From: Rhodobium gokarnense
GTDB taxonomy: Bacteria > Pseudomonadota > Alphaproteobacteria > Rhizobiales > Rhodobiaceae
NCBI RefSeq assembly: GCF_025961475.1
Contig: NZ_JAOQNS010000005.1
Coordinates: 349,048 to 413,047 of the forward strand
Length of the DNA stretch: 64,000 nucleotides
Direction: 5' to 3'
Below, in pieces: positions 63,649 through 64,000 of this stretch (position 1 is the first letter of the stretch; each line of letters opens with the position of its first letter). A program made the position numbers and the translations under genes. A model generated the notes under the pieces. That model saw only the letters and a list, made by a program, of their open reading frames with translations, ran no database searches and was not told where the DNA came from.

Positions 63649-64000
63649 AGCGCGCGTCGCTAACGATGGTTTTTTTCGCTCACGGCCGAGCGCTCGCTAC
63701 GCTCGCTGGCCTCCGCGGGGGCGGCGCATGGGCGCCGGCGGCCGGTCGGCCTTGCGAAGCCTCGTGGCTTCGACGTGCATCGCACCACCCTCCATCGTCA
63801 TCCCGGGCGGAGCGAAGCGGAGACCCGGGATCTATTGTCCCTGTCCGCGCGGTATGCCGGATGTTGATGCGCGCCGCCCCTGGATTGCTTCGCTGCGCTC
63901 GCAATTGTGCAAGTTCACGAATTCGGTGATGGGTTTTCGGTTTTCTTTTGATCGGCGAAGGCCTTTGGGGGGATGTTTCCGATCGCCTGGTGGGGCCTGA
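63649..64000. repeat. intergenic repeat modules at window end
   Basis: No gene is supported in the last 352 bp. The module around 63720-63758 (GCGCATGGGCGCCGGCGGCC) matches 18035-18073, GTCATCCCGGGCGGAGCG starts at 63797 as at 18215 and 18549, and GGATTGCTTCGCTGCGCTCG near 63882 is related to the arms at 24855-24942. These are members of the interspersed repeat family. Confidence 0.7.

Overview
The window is GC-rich, densely coded DNA with many four-base ATGA/GTGA gene overlaps. Its gene families (Usg, the TIGR03808-type Tat repeat protein, MeaB with a two-subunit methylmalonyl-CoA mutase, TRAP transporters, a NifF-like flavodoxin, a MurR/RpiR regulator) point to an alphaproteobacterium, most likely of the Hyphomicrobiales (Rhizobiales). 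That placement is an inference from gene content; there is no rRNA gene here. Nothing resembles a plasmid origin, prophage, insertion sequence or CRISPR array, so this looks like chromosome with a few acquired patches.

Layout. 1-4.3 kb: M20 dipeptidase, HerA-like ATPase and two small proteins. 4.4-10.1 kb: LuxR-type regulator divergent from an overlapping mutA-GFA-mutB operon; the mutase chaperone MeaB lies separately at 17 kb. 10.3-11.8 kb: soluble chemoreceptor. 12.1-14.1 kb: AT-rich two-gene island (secreted protein plus small membrane protein) of unknown function. 14.4-18 kb: periplasmic glycerophosphodiesterase, Usg, lipoprotein, MeaB. 18-18.9 kb: repeats including a 334-bp tandem duplication. 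19-24.8 kb: Tat-exported beta-helix protein, CelD-like acetyltransferase, then an ECF sigma / RskA-like anti-sigma / fasciclin / MsrB block that looks like an envelope-stress unit. 25-36.3 kb: dimethylglycine-dehydrogenase-like enzyme with an XRE-cupin regulator, GGDEF-EAL protein, assorted metabolic enzymes and two DMT exporters. 36.4-36.8 kb: tRNA-Pro(CGG) and tRNA-Gln(TTG).

36.9-45.6 kb is one coherent catabolic locus. A minus-strand operon (RpiR regulator, D-threonine-aldolase-like enzyme, TRAP small permease, large permease, binding protein, terminator) diverges from a plus-strand operon (RidA, cog3964-type amidohydrolase, creatininase-like hydrolase, threonine-synthase-like enzyme), with an inverted repeat in the shared promoter region. 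It probably imports and degrades an acylated or hydroxylated amino-acid-like compound.

46-49 kb holds an unusual small-molecule kinase-methyltransferase fusion of deviant composition, and a NifF-like flavodoxin whose upstream region carries a sigma-54-type element, a NifA-type TGT-N10-ACA site and a RirA-type TGA-N9-TCA site. 49.5-56.5 kb is a ribose-type sugar ABC importer with a LacI regulator and a Gfo/Idh/MocA dehydrogenase. 56.5-61.6 kb is a seven-gene cluster with two Tat-exported NosL-like proteins, an FtsX-type ABC exporter and a Cys-motif membrane protein but no nosZ; it is a candidate undescribed metal-handling or cofactor-assembly system. 61.7-63.6 kb encodes a CaiB-type CoA-transferase overlapping a minimal citryl-CoA-lyase-like enzyme, followed by more of the interspersed repeat family.
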